11,566 nt of DNA from Candidatus Pacearchaeota archaeon (GTDB lineage: Archaea; Nanobdellota; Nanobdellia; Pacearchaeales; GW2011-AR1): NCBI GenBank assembly GCA_017609795.1, contig JAFCDH010000040.1, forward strand, positions 1 through 11,566. Direction: 5' to 3'. Below, one piece after another: positions 1 to 6,090 of this stretch. Under the pieces are notes generated by a model. It saw only the letters and a list, made by a program, of their open reading frames with translations. It was not told the DNA's origin and did not search any database. A program made the position numbers and the translations under genes. Within the stretch, counting starts at the first letter, position 1. Each line of letters begins with the position of its first letter.

Positions 1-2
1 TT

Positions 3-62
3 GTTTTTGCTATTGCATTTAATTTATATAAAAAATATAGATTTAGAGATAAAGGAGGTTGA
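3..62 (+). CDS. Possible C-terminal tail of an upstream gene (partial)
   Basis: Frame 3 is open from the window edge to TGA at 60-62 and would encode about 19 residues: a hydrophobic start (VFAIAFNLY) followed by a basic tail (KKYRFRDKGG). This is what the end of a transmembrane protein with a cytoplasmic positive tail looks like. Frame 1 is also open, to TGA at 76-78, but its translation looks less protein-like. The piece is too short to identify, and a strong TATA-like sequence lies within it at 23-32, so it may instead be non-coding. Confidence 0.35.
   Translation, partial: VFAIAFNLYKKYRFRDKGG
23..32 (+). promoter_or_regulatory. Candidate archaeal TATA box
   Basis: TTTATATAAA in an A/T context. 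A start about 26 nt downstream would fall near 54, inside the purine-rich AAAGGAGGT at 51-59. It could drive the small ORF at 82-168 or the whole moxR unit. It overlaps a possible upstream coding tail and base composition alone yields such sequences often, so the call is weak. Confidence 0.3.
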
Positions 63-81
63 AAATATTGAATATTGATGA

Positions 82-168
82 ATGAAAAACCGAAATTTTT
101 ATAATAATAAAGTTATAAAGAAGATAAGTGAGGCTTTTAAAGAGAGGTTAAAAAGAGCTTTTAGCTAA
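82..168 (+). CDS. Possible small basic peptide, 28 aa
   Basis: ATG at 82 opens a 28-codon frame ending at TAA 166-168. The peptide has ten Lys/Arg residues, and its second half (KKISEAFKERLKRAFS) would form an amphipathic basic helix. A textbook Shine-Dalgarno-like AAAGGAGGT lies at 51-59, but 22 nt from the ATG is too far for normal use and no good start sits at the right distance. I do not recognise the peptide. In a sequence this AT-rich, a 28-codon frame can arise by chance. It lies in the leader of the moxR cluster, so if it is real it would be co-transcribed with it. Confidence 0.25.
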   Translation: MKNRNFYNNKVIKKISEAFKERLKRAFS

Positions 169-190
169 TGAGATTTAAATCTTAATTTAG

Positions 191-198
191 TTTATAAG
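191..198 (+). promoter_or_regulatory. Candidate TATA box for the small membrane protein/moxR unit
   Basis: TTTATAAG, a good archaeal TATA core, would place the start near 221. That leaves a leader of about 50 nt before the ATG at 273, consistent with that gene having a Shine-Dalgarno. A 12-bp palindrome, AGATTTAAATCT (171-182), lies just upstream and could be an operator or only AT-rich coincidence. Confidence 0.4.
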
Positions 199-272
199 AA
201 TTCCAGATAAATAGTATGAACAATAAGATTTAAGAAACATAATTGATTAGAATTAATATTGAAGAGGTGAAA

Positions 273-488
273 ATGGCAAATAAAAAAAGAAGAACAAATC
301 AAAGAATAATAATAGGAGTATCTTTTTTATTTTTTTCAATAATCTTAGTTGTAAATAATACTACTCAATTATTGCAAACTTTTGGTATAAAAATGTCTTC
401 ACCAATATTATTTATTGTTTCAATTATAGGAGTTTTAGCTAGTGCAATTTGGGCAATAGTTTTGGCTGCTATTGGGGAATTTAATTAA
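273..488 (+). CDS. Small two-helix membrane protein, 71 aa
   Basis: I do not recognise the family. The start at ATG 273 is chosen because GAGGTGA (264-270) sits just before it; the frame extends upstream to a TTG at 243, but that has no such signal. The protein starts with a basic stretch (ANKKRRTNQR), followed by a membrane helix at about residues 11-27, a short polar loop (NNTTQLLQTF), and a second helix at about 44-67, ending GEFN. By the positive-inside rule both termini should be cytoplasmic. Its stop (486-488) is one base before the moxR ATG, so the two are almost certainly co-translated. That position suggests a small membrane anchor or partner for the MoxR ATPase, which is inference from context only. 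Confidence 0.72.
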   Translation: MANKKRRTNQRIIIGVSFLFFSIILVVNNTTQLLQTFGIKMSSPILFIVSIIGVLASAIWAIVLAAIGEFN

Positions 489-489
489 A

Positions 490-2100
490 ATGGCAAAAAG
501 ATTTAAAATTGGAAATGAAAAAGAAGATAAAAATTCAAGAGTACTTTTAGATTATAAAAATGAATCTATTAGAGATGAAATAAAAGATATAATTAAGCAA
601 GGAAAAACCGAAAATGTAAAACAGGAGAAAAAATTAATACAAAAAAAAGAAAATCAAGAAAAAGAACTTGAACAAAAAAAAGATTTAAAAAAACAAAGAA
701 AATTAGAACAAAAAAAAGAAAGACAAAAGAGAAGAGAAAAGCAAAGGCAGGAGCAAAGACAAGAACAAAAAAATAAAGAGGAAAAAAAGCAAAGAAAAAA
801 ACAAAGGCAGAAACAAGAACAAAAAAGAAAAAAAAGAGAATTAGAACAAATAGAAGAACAAGAATTAAAACTAGATAAAGAAAAACAAAAACCAATAAAA
901 AATCAAAAAAGGATATTTTTTAATCATAAGACTCATAAAAAAGCAATTGTTAAAGAAAGAATAATCCAACAAAATGGAATTGAAAATGTTAAGAGAAATG
1001 AAAGACCAAAGAAGATAAATAAAATTCATCATGAAAAAATAAACAAGATTTCTAAAGAAAAGGGAATTAAACTTCATAAAAATATTGAAAAAATTAAAAA
1101 TATTAAATTAAAACAAATATCTTTTAAATCAAAAAGAATTAATAAAAAAGAAATAAGAGCTTTTTCTGAAAAAGCAAAAAGAATAAAGCAAGAAATAGCA
1201 AAAGTTATTGTTGGACAAGAAAAAGTTGTTGATGGTTTGATTCGTGCTTTGATTTGTAATGGGCATGTGATTTTAGAAGGTGTTCCTGGAATAGCAAAAA
1301 CCTTATTAATAAAAGCTTTAGGAAAAACAAGTGGTTGTGATGTTAAAAGAATACAATTTACAGTAGATTTGCTTCCTACAGATATAATTGGACTTACTAT
1401 TTATAGAGAAAAATTAGGATTTGAAGTAATTAAAGGTCCTGTTTTTACAAACTTTATTATTGCAGATGAAATAAATAGAGCTCCTCCAAAAACACAATCT
1501 GCTTTGCTTGAAGCAATGCAGGAAAAGCAAGTTACTATTGGAAGAAAAACATTTCTTTTACCAAGACCTTTTTTTGTAATGGCTACTAAAAATCCTATTG
1601 AAGCAGCAGGAGTTTATGCTCTTCCTGAAGCACAAGTAGATAGATTTCTTTTTAAGTTGCTTATAACTTATCCACCAATTGAAAATGAAAAATTAATAAT
1701 GAAAAAAAATATTGAATTTTATGATTTTGAAGACTTTAATTTGCAGCAAATTATTTCTCCTAAGGAAATAATGAATATGCAGTCTCTTCTTAAAGAAGTA
1801 TATCTTAGTCCTAATTTAGAAAATTATATTGTTAATATAGTAGATTATACAAGAAACAAGAAAAATAAACATGCTAAATATATAGAATGGGGAGCATCAC
1901 CAAGAGCAAGTATTGCTTTTTTTATGGCAAGCAAAGCACAAGCATTAATGAAAGGAAGAAGTTTTGTTGTTCCTGAAGATATTAAGAGTGTGGCTTTAGA
2001 TATTTTAAGACATAGATTAATTCTTAGTTATGAGGCAGAGGCAAATAATCTTACTCCAGATAATTTAATAACTAATATACTTAAGGATGTTGAGATTTGA
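490..2100 (+). CDS. MoxR-family AAA+ ATPase with long Lys/Glu/Gln-rich N-terminal extension, 536 aa
   Basis: MoxR ATPases act as chaperone-like remodelers, generally with VWA-domain partner proteins. The AAA+ core begins near residue 225 and shows Walker A GVPGIAKT (264-271), Walker B ADE (D326, E327) followed by the MoxR signature NRAPPKTQSALLEAMQE, sensor 1 ATKNP (N368), an arginine-finger region VDRF (R385) and sensor 2 GASPRAS (R472) in the helical lid. The core of about 310 residues is normal for the family. The first 220 residues are not: about 30-140 is almost entirely K, E, Q and R and should form a continuous charged helix or coiled coil, followed by a basic linker. ATG 490 is preferred to the upstream TTG at 472 because it falls one base after the preceding stop and a GGGGA lies at 474-478. 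DUF58 and VWA genes follow. Function as MoxR is secure; the client is unknown. Confidence 0.93.
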   Translation: MAKRFKIGNEKEDKNSRVLLDYKNESIRDEIKDIIKQGKTENVKQEKKLIQKKENQEKELEQKKDLKKQRKLEQKKERQKRREKQRQEQRQEQKNKEEKKQRKKQRQKQEQKRKKRELEQIEEQELKLDKEKQKPIKNQKRIFFNHKTHKKAIVKERIIQQNGIENVKRNERPKKINKIHHEKINKISKEKGIKLHKNIEKIKNIKLKQISFKSKRINKKEIRAFSEKAKRIKQEIAKVIVGQEKVVDGLIRALICNGHVILEGVPGIAKTLLIKALGKTSGCDVKRIQFTVDLLPTDIIGLTIYREKLGFEVIKGPVFTNFIIADEINRAPPKTQSALLEAMQEKQVTIGRKTFLLPRPFFVMATKNPIEAAGVYALPEAQVDRFLFKLLITYPPIENEKLIMKKNIEFYDFEDFNLQQIISPKEIMNMQSLLKEVYLSPNLENYIVNIVDYTRNKKNKHAKYIEWGASPRASIAFFMASKAQALMKGRSFVVPEDIKSVALDILRHRLILSYEAEANNLTPDNLITNILKDVEI

Positions 2101-2130
2101 TGGATTTTTTAGATTTAAGAAGATAAATCT

Positions 2131-2157
2131 ACAGAAAATTCTAATAGAATTTTCTGT
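2131..2157 (+). terminator. Perfect 11-bp hairpin downstream of moxR
   Basis: ACAGAAAATTC (2131-2141) and GAATTTTCTGT (2147-2157) are exact complements around the 5-nt loop TAATA. It begins 30 nt after the moxR stop. There is no T-run after it, so it is not a classical intrinsic terminator. It could stabilise or process the 3' end of the moxR message, or be an operator. A second hairpin follows at 2160-2182. Confidence 0.5.
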
Positions 2158-2159
2158 CT

Positions 2160-2182
2160 GTTCAACTCTTACGAGATTGAAC
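2160..2182 (+). repeat. Second hairpin after moxR (6-bp stem plus inner pairs)
   Basis: GTTCAA (2160-2165) pairs with TTGAAC (2177-2182). Inside, TCT (2167-2169) can pair with AGA (2174-2176) after one bulged base, leaving the loop TACG. It starts three bases after the end of the 11-bp hairpin, giving two stacked stem-loops between moxR and the next TATA box. This probably marks the end of the moxR transcript, but no direct evidence is available. Confidence 0.4.
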
Positions 2183-2196
2183 ATAACTTAAATCTT

Positions 2197-2204
2197 TTTA
2201 TATA
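2197..2204 (+). promoter_or_regulatory. TATA box upstream of the DUF58 gene
   Basis: TTTATATA within CTTTTTATATAAATC, one of the best TATA-like sequences in the window. A start about 26 nt downstream is near 2227, which leaves some 230 nt before the DUF58 ATG at 2459. Three other promoters in this window appear to be leaderless, so this promoter may serve a separate RNA (see 2227-2458) as well as, or instead of, the DUF58 gene. Confidence 0.5.
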
Positions 2205-2289
2205 AATCTGTAAACTATAGAAAGAGAGGGAGATGACGAGTGTTTTGAGTTAAGTAATAAAAATAGAATAAGAACTTAAAGCAGGAGTG

Positions 2290-2372
2290 GAGATTAAGTA
2301 CTGATAAATAAAACTGAAATCTTACAACTCTTTCAAAAAGGCTTGACCCAAAGGATAGGACGAGATGAAGAT
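2290..2372 (+). repeat. Intergenic element, copy A
   Basis: This shares ordered words with 3371-3442: GAGATTAA (2290-2297), AATCTTACAA (2318-2327), AAAAGG (2336-2341), AAAGGATAG (2350-2358) and AGATGA (2363-2368). The distance from AATCTTACAA to AAAGGATAG is 32 nt here and 33 nt in copy B. The shared order and spacing indicate common origin or shared function, not chance. Confidence 0.5.
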
Positions 2373-2422
2373 GATGAGATTAAGTTACTTAGGACATAAC
2401 TTGAAAATATAATGAGATTTTA

Positions 2423-2435
2423 AAAAGGTTATGAT
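2423..2435 (+). repeat. Intergenic element, partial copy C
   Basis: AAAAGGTTATGAT is identical over 13 nt to positions 3407-3419 in copy B. It is followed by CCAAA here and TTAAA there. It lies 24 nt before the DUF58 start codon. Only this central block of the element is recognisable. Confidence 0.4.
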
Positions 2436-2458
2436 CCAAACCAAAATATATTAAAAAA

Positions 2459-3361
2459 ATGGGAAAATTAAATGTTGATTTTTTGAGAACAATAGCTAAA
2501 TTTGAAGCAGCTATGAGAAAACAGTTTTTAATTAAATCTATTTTTTATAAAAAAATGTTTAGAGGAAAAGGTTTAGAATTTGATTATCATCGTAGATATA
2601 CTGAAGGAGATGATGCTAGTTTAATAGATTGGAAAGTTTCAATGAGAACTCAAGAATTAGTTATTAAAAGATATTTAGAAGAAAGAGATTTGAAGATTTT
2701 TTTTATAATTGATGTAGGAGACAATATGGTTTTAGGTTCTGGAGAGCATTTAAAAAACGAGATAGCAGCAGAGATTACTGCTTGTATAGCTCATTTAGCT
2801 ATTCTTTCTGGAGATAGTATTGGATTTGAATTATGTGGGGAAGGCATAAAAAAGAGAGAAATGTTTTCTTCTGGAATTAAACAATTTTATATTCTTGAAA
2901 AACATCTTAAAGATTCAAAAATATATGGAGGAAAATCTAATTTAGGAAAAACTCTTGAGGTTCTTATTCCTTATTTAAGAAATGTTTCTGCTGTTTTTAT
3001 TATTTCTGATTTTATAAATATAGATGAAAAAACTTCAAAAATTTTAAAACAATTTGCAAGTAGATATGAAACAATGGGTATAATGGTTAAAGATCCTGTA
3101 GATGTAGAGCTTCCTGATTTAAAAAGAGAAGTTGTTATTGAAGATATTTCTACAGAAAAACAAATATTAATAAATCCTAGTTTAATAAAACATGAATATA
3201 AAAGACATGCGCTTCAACAAAAAAAAGAAGTTGAAAATCTTTTTAAAAAAAGTGGAGCTGATTTATTAACTCTTTATACAAACAAAGATTTTATTCTTCC
3301 TTTAACAGAATTTTTAAAACTTAGAATTAAAAACAAAAGATTTATTATTCCAAGGAGATGA
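2459..3361 (+). CDS. DUF58 domain protein (MoxR-associated), 300 aa
   Basis: This belongs to the DUF58 family, usually encoded beside moxR and VWA genes and thought to act with them. The family signature is present: GKGLEF (36-41), RRYTEGDD (45-52), IDW (56-58) and the KRYLEERD stretch (70-77). A VWA-like fold follows, starting at the strand KIFFIIDVGDNM (79-90). The metal-site motif DxSxS reads D85-V-G-D-N, so both serines are replaced and the site is probably degenerate. The first 30 residues are not a signal or membrane segment, so the protein is likely cytoplasmic or peripheral. The ATG is preceded by an A-rich stretch without Shine-Dalgarno. It sits between moxR and the VWA gene on the same strand, which supports a shared complex. 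Length is normal for short archaeal members. Confidence 0.9.
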   Translation: MGKLNVDFLRTIAKFEAAMRKQFLIKSIFYKKMFRGKGLEFDYHRRYTEGDDASLIDWKVSMRTQELVIKRYLEERDLKIFFIIDVGDNMVLGSGEHLKNEIAAEITACIAHLAILSGDSIGFELCGEGIKKREMFSSGIKQFYILEKHLKDSKIYGGKSNLGKTLEVLIPYLRNVSAVFIISDFINIDEKTSKILKQFASRYETMGIMVKDPVDVELPDLKREVVIEDISTEKQILINPSLIKHEYKRHALQQKKEVENLFKKSGADLLTLYTNKDFILPLTEFLKLRIKNKRFIIPRR

Positions 3362-3370
3362 ATTAGGTTT

Positions 3371-3442
3371 GAGATTAAATAATATTGGAATCTTACAAAC
3401 CTTTAGAAAAGGTTATGATTTAAAGGATAGATGTAGATGATA
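3371..3442 (+). repeat. Intergenic element, copy B
   Basis: This is the counterpart of copy A: GAGATTAA (3371-3378), AATCTTACAA (3389-3398), AAAAGGTTATGAT (3407-3419), AAAGGATAG (3422-3430) and AGATGA (3435-3440). It lies between the DUF58 and VWA genes, as copy A lies between moxR and DUF58. No ORF runs through it. The rest of the gap to 3536 is A-rich, with another AGATGATAA word near 3475. Confidence 0.5.
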
Positions 3443-3493
3443 AGTTTAGAATAATGAGAAGTTAAAGAAAACTCAGATGATAAAGCTTAAAGA

Positions 3494-3502
3494 TGTATAA
3501 AG
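3494..3502 (+). promoter_or_regulatory. Weak TATA-like sequence before the VWA gene
   Basis: TGTATAAAG would place a start near 3524, leaving just enough leader to include the GGTGA ribosome-binding site (3526-3530) before ATG 3537. It could be an internal promoter of the cluster. The match is modest. Confidence 0.3.
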
Positions 3503-3536
3503 ATACTAAAAAATAAATAAAAAAAGGTGAAATAAA

Positions 3537-4460
3537 ATGATGGTTATATTTACTAGGCCAGCGTATTTGTTATTACTTTTAGCTATCCCTATTCTTATCT
3601 TTTTTCACATAATTTCTTTAAAATCTATAAAAAAAAGAGCAGTTAAATTTGCTAATTTTGAGGCAATAACTAGAATTAAAGGTGTTCAGATTTTTTCAAA
3701 AAATTTAACTATTTTATATTTAAATATAATCATGATAGTCTTAATTGTTCTTGCAGTTTCTGGGACAAGTATAACTCGTGATGTTAGTGCAAGTCAAGTA
3801 TCTTTTACTTTAGCTATAGATGCTTCTGGAAGTATGGCTGCGCAAGATATATTTCCTGATAGACTTGAAGCTGCAAAAACTGCTTCTATGGATTTTTTAA
3901 AAATGGTTCCTGAAAAAACAAGAATTGCTATTGTTTCCTTTTCAGGTAGTACATTTATAGAACAAGAATTAACAGAAGATAAAAGTTTACTTAGAAGTGC
4001 TATAAATGAACTTGATATTAAAACTATTGGTGGAACAGACATTTTAGGGGCAGTAATTGCTTCTACAAATTTATTAAGAGATGAAGAAGCTAAATCAATT
4101 GTACTTATTAGTGATGGACAAGCTAATGTAAATACTCTTCAAGATATAATAGATTATAGTAATAAAAATAGTGTTAGAATTCATTGTTTAGGTATTGGAA
4201 CTGGTGAAGGAGGAATAGATGCTAGTGGAGGAGTTTTTAAACTTTCTGAAGATACCTTAAGAACAATAGCACAGAATACTGATGGAAAATATTATAATAT
4301 TCAAAATGTAGATGATTTTTATTATTCTTTAAATGATATAATTAATGTAACTGAGAAAAGAGCTATTTATGACTTGTCTTTATATCTTATGATAACCGCC
4401 TTAGTTCTTTTAATAATAATATTTGTTCTTATAAACACAAGATATAGGATTTTACCTTGA
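3537..4460 (+). CDS. Membrane-anchored VWA-domain protein (BatA-like), 307 aa
   Basis: This is a VWA protein of the kind encoded with MoxR and DUF58 genes, where it acts as a metal-dependent binding module at the membrane. Hydrophobic helices lie at about residues 9-27 and 55-78, then the VWA domain, then a C-terminal helix at about 281-302. The metal site is intact: DASGS (D95, S97, S99), T167 in GGTDIL and D193 in LISDG. The layout of two N-terminal helices, VWA and a C-terminal helix of just over 300 residues is the BatA pattern. The start is supported by GGTGA at 3526-3530, six bases before the ATG; a second ATG follows directly. The 3' end overlaps the convergent gene by 9 nt. No second VWA gene or BatD-like gene follows, so this is a minimal cluster. 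Confidence 0.9.
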   Translation: MMVIFTRPAYLLLLLAIPILIFFHIISLKSIKKRAVKFANFEAITRIKGVQIFSKNLTILYLNIIMIVLIVLAVSGTSITRDVSASQVSFTLAIDASGSMAAQDIFPDRLEAAKTASMDFLKMVPEKTRIAIVSFSGSTFIEQELTEDKSLLRSAINELDIKTIGGTDILGAVIASTNLLRDEEAKSIVLISDGQANVNTLQDIIDYSNKNSVRIHCLGIGTGEGGIDASGGVFKLSEDTLRTIAQNTDGKYYNIQNVDDFYYSLNDIINVTEKRAIYDLSLYLMITALVLLIIIFVLINTRYRILP

Positions 4461-5396
4461 ATTGGGGTTTGACAAAAAAATTAAGCATAAAATTATTAGG
4501 CTTATTAAAATAATTAACATTAACAAATAGTTTCCTTTTAATGCATAAAACTTTTGTTTACAAGAAGGACAAACTCCATCTTGTTCATAAACACAATCAA
4601 TATCATCTTCATCAAAGTTTTTAATATTATCATAACAATAAGGAGGATAAGCAGATTCATCAAACAATATTTGAATATCTAATTTATCATAATCTTCTTC
4701 AATTAATGCTAATCTTGAGATTAATAATTTATCTTTATCATAAACTTCCATATATTCTTTTTCTCCTATTTGAATTTTTCTTGTGGTTATAGGAACTTTT
4801 GTTATGCATTTTTTTGAATCAACAAAATCAGAAATGCATTTTGAATAATCTTTACAATATCTATATTGAAGACTAGAAACTAATCTTTCTGTTGTAAGAC
4901 TTTCTACATCATATACTGCTTGGCATTTTCCCCAATCACTACAGACAAAATTAGGTTTGCATCCTTTTTCTCCAAGCATTAAAATAAAATTTCCTTTTCC
5001 ACTAAGTTTTGGTATTACTTCTGTTCCTCCAAGTCCTTTAATACTAACTAATTCTTCAACACTTCCTTCTTCTAATTCTCCAGGATAAAAATAAATTTCT
5101 GGTGTTTTTTCTTTTTCAAGAATTTGTAAAACTTCTAAGTCATTTAATTCATTTAATTTTTTAAGATTAAATAAAGATTCTTTGCTTAAACTTCCATCTT
5201 GCCATTGAACTAAATAATCTTTTGGTAAAGAAACTCCTTTGACTTCTCCTACTAACCCTGTTTCATCATTATAAACAAAATCTCCAGTTCTAAATTGTGA
5301 AAAAAGATAAATTGAAGTTATAACAACTATTAAAATAACTAAAACTAAAACAATAAAAAAACTCTTTCCTAAACTGATTTTTCTTGTTTTTGCCAT
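4452..5396 (-). CDS. Membrane-anchored cysteine-rich extracellular protein, 314 aa
   Basis: No named family is assigned. A basic start (MAKTRKISLGK) precedes a membrane helix at about 13-33, and a second helix lies at about 290-308, so the roughly 255 residues between should face outward. Residues 36-80 (GDFVYND, then YLVQWQDGSLS) resemble a small SH3/KOW/Tudor-like barrel. A first cysteine block has C146, C152, C158, C181, C187 and C197 in a CxxxxxCSDWGKC...YCKDYSKC pattern. A second has C254, C268, C276 and C279 in a CxDxIKNxDExDxDC...CPSC pattern. Both are repeat types common in surface proteins of DPANN archaea. Ten cysteines outside suggest disulfides. It is transcribed divergently from the gene at 5518 and ends tail to tail in the VWA gene. 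Its role is unknown; surface binding or assembly is a guess. Confidence 0.8.
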   Translation of the reverse strand: MAKTRKISLGKSFFIVLVLVILIVVITSIYLFSQFRTGDFVYNDETGLVGEVKGVSLPKDYLVQWQDGSLSKESLFNLKKLNELNDLEVLQILEKEKTPEIYFYPGELEEGSVEELVSIKGLGGTEVIPKLSGKGNFILMLGEKGCKPNFVCSDWGKCQAVYDVESLTTERLVSSLQYRYCKDYSKCISDFVDSKKCITKVPITTRKIQIGEKEYMEVYDKDKLLISRLALIEEDYDKLDIQILFDESAYPPYCYDNIKNFDEDDIDCVYEQDGVCPSCKQKFYALKGNYLLMLIILISLIILCLIFLSNPNSR

Positions 5397-5486
5397 TTGA
5401 ATATTATTTAATTGGAATTTGATATTAATTATCGATTCCTTATTGTTTTATTAGTTTTTAATATTTAATAAATCTTTACAAAAACA

Positions 5487-5494
5487 TTTTTATA
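5487..5494 (+). promoter_or_regulatory. TATA box of the 167-aa membrane protein gene, leaderless
   Basis: TTTTTATA is centred about 27 nt before the ATG at 5518, preceded by AAAAAC, so transcription should begin at or next to the start codon. There is no Shine-Dalgarno, which fits a leaderless message. Confidence 0.55.
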
Positions 5495-5517
5495 CTATAT
5501 CTCCTTTATTTAATAAA

Positions 5518-6021
5518 ATGGGTGATAATTTTATAATTTTTATATATGAAAGTCTTGGATTAAAATTAACTTTAGCTTTAACTATCTTGTTTACTCTAAT
5601 TTTTTTATTAGTTTTAATTTCTATTTTGAAAAAGTTCTTTAGGAAAGATAAAGGTAAGAAAGAGACTGTAAAAAAGAAGGTTTCTAAGGTGAACTTAAAT
5701 AAAGTCTCTGCAAAATCTCCAAGAGGAGAATTAGTGTTGCTTGATAAAAAAGTAAGGGATTTTTTTAAGAAAAAATTAGAATCAGAATCAGAAATGACTT
5801 ATTCTGAGATAGTTAGAAAATTAAAGGAGAAAAATAAGCCTGCACCAATAAGTTTTTTTAAAGAAATGAATTATCATCTTTATTCTGAAAAAATAATTTC
5901 AAATCAAGAAGTAGGAGACATGAAAAGAAAATTTTTAAGCATAATTGAGAAAAAGAAATCTAAATCACAACAAAAACCTAAAAAACCAAGAATAAAGCCT
6001 AAGGTTCTGAAAAAGAGATAG
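5518..6021 (+). CDS. Single-helix membrane protein with basic cytoplasmic domain, 167 aa
   Basis: I do not recognise a named family. Residues 17-37 form one hydrophobic helix followed by KKFFRKDKGKK, so the C-terminal part should be cytoplasmic. After a basic linker, residues of about 74-145 look like a compact helical domain (LLDKKVRDFF, MTYSEIVRKLKEK, SFFKEMNYHLYSEKIISNQE). The tail is almost pure Lys/Pro/Arg (PKKPRIKPKVLKKR). The basic tail could contact nucleic acid or anionic lipid. Membrane proteins with an 'FF..M....YS...IS..E' domain occur repeatedly in DPANN genomes as hypotheticals; that is recalled pattern knowledge, not a search. It runs divergently from the cysteine-rich protein gene and convergently with the DHH gene. 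Confidence 0.8.
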   Translation: MGDNFIIFIYESLGLKLTLALTILFTLIFLLVLISILKKFFRKDKGKKETVKKKVSKVNLNKVSAKSPRGELVLLDKKVRDFFKKKLESESEMTYSEIVRKLKEKNKPAPISFFKEMNYHLYSEKIISNQEVGDMKRKFLSIIEKKKSKSQQKPKKPRIKPKVLKKR

Positions 6022-6027
6022 TTTTTT
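6022..6027 (+). terminator. Oligo-T run directly after a stop codon
   Basis: Six T residues immediately follow the TAG of the 167-aa gene, with more A/T after. Archaeal RNA polymerase often stops at such runs without a hairpin. In a genome this AT-rich the evidence is weak. Confidence 0.35.
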
Positions 6028-6090
6028 AATTTAAATAATTTAATCTTAGTCTAATTATATTAAGATAGAAAGCTTGAATAAGAATAAAAT

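Larger units (their letters stand above)
2227..2458 (+). other. Long non-coding stretch before the DUF58 gene; possible untranslated RNA or long leader
   Basis: The gap 2101-2458 contains no ORF of note: all forward frames are interrupted by frequent stops. It holds the two hairpins and the TATA box listed separately, then about 230 nt of purine-rich sequence. That sequence includes repeat copies A (2290-2372) and C (2423-2435) of an element also found before the VWA gene. One exact C-box word, ATGATGA (2371-2377), occurs, but no D box (CTGA) lies downstream, so it is not a recognisable C/D RNA. Whether it is a leader, an independent RNA or decayed sequence cannot be decided from the sequence alone. 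Confidence 0.35.

Noticed and set aside
243..272. TTG 243 as start of the small membrane protein
   Set aside because: ATG 273 has an adjacent GAGGTGA and gives a normal basic N-terminus; the upstream 10 codons contain that ribosome-binding site.
472..489. TTG 472 as start of moxR
   Set aside because: It would overlap the upstream gene by 17 nt; ATG 490 directly after the stop is the simpler start.
593..1077. Two antisense ORFs on the - strand opposite the moxR N-terminal region
   Set aside because: Their F/L/V-rich translations are the complement of the AAA/GAA/CAA-rich coding of the MoxR arm; they have no motif or start signal.
2371..2377. Exact C-box word ATGATGA, possible C/D box RNA
   Set aside because: No CTGA D box lies downstream at a suitable distance and no C'/D' pair is present.
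2101..2458. A decayed protein gene in the moxR-DUF58 gap
   Set aside because: All three forward frames have many stops and no fragment with recognisable protein motifs; no frameshifted continuation of either neighbour is seen.
3794..4042. Antisense ORF opposite the VWA gene
   Set aside because: It lies wholly across the conserved VWA metal-site coding region; the + strand gene explains the sequence.
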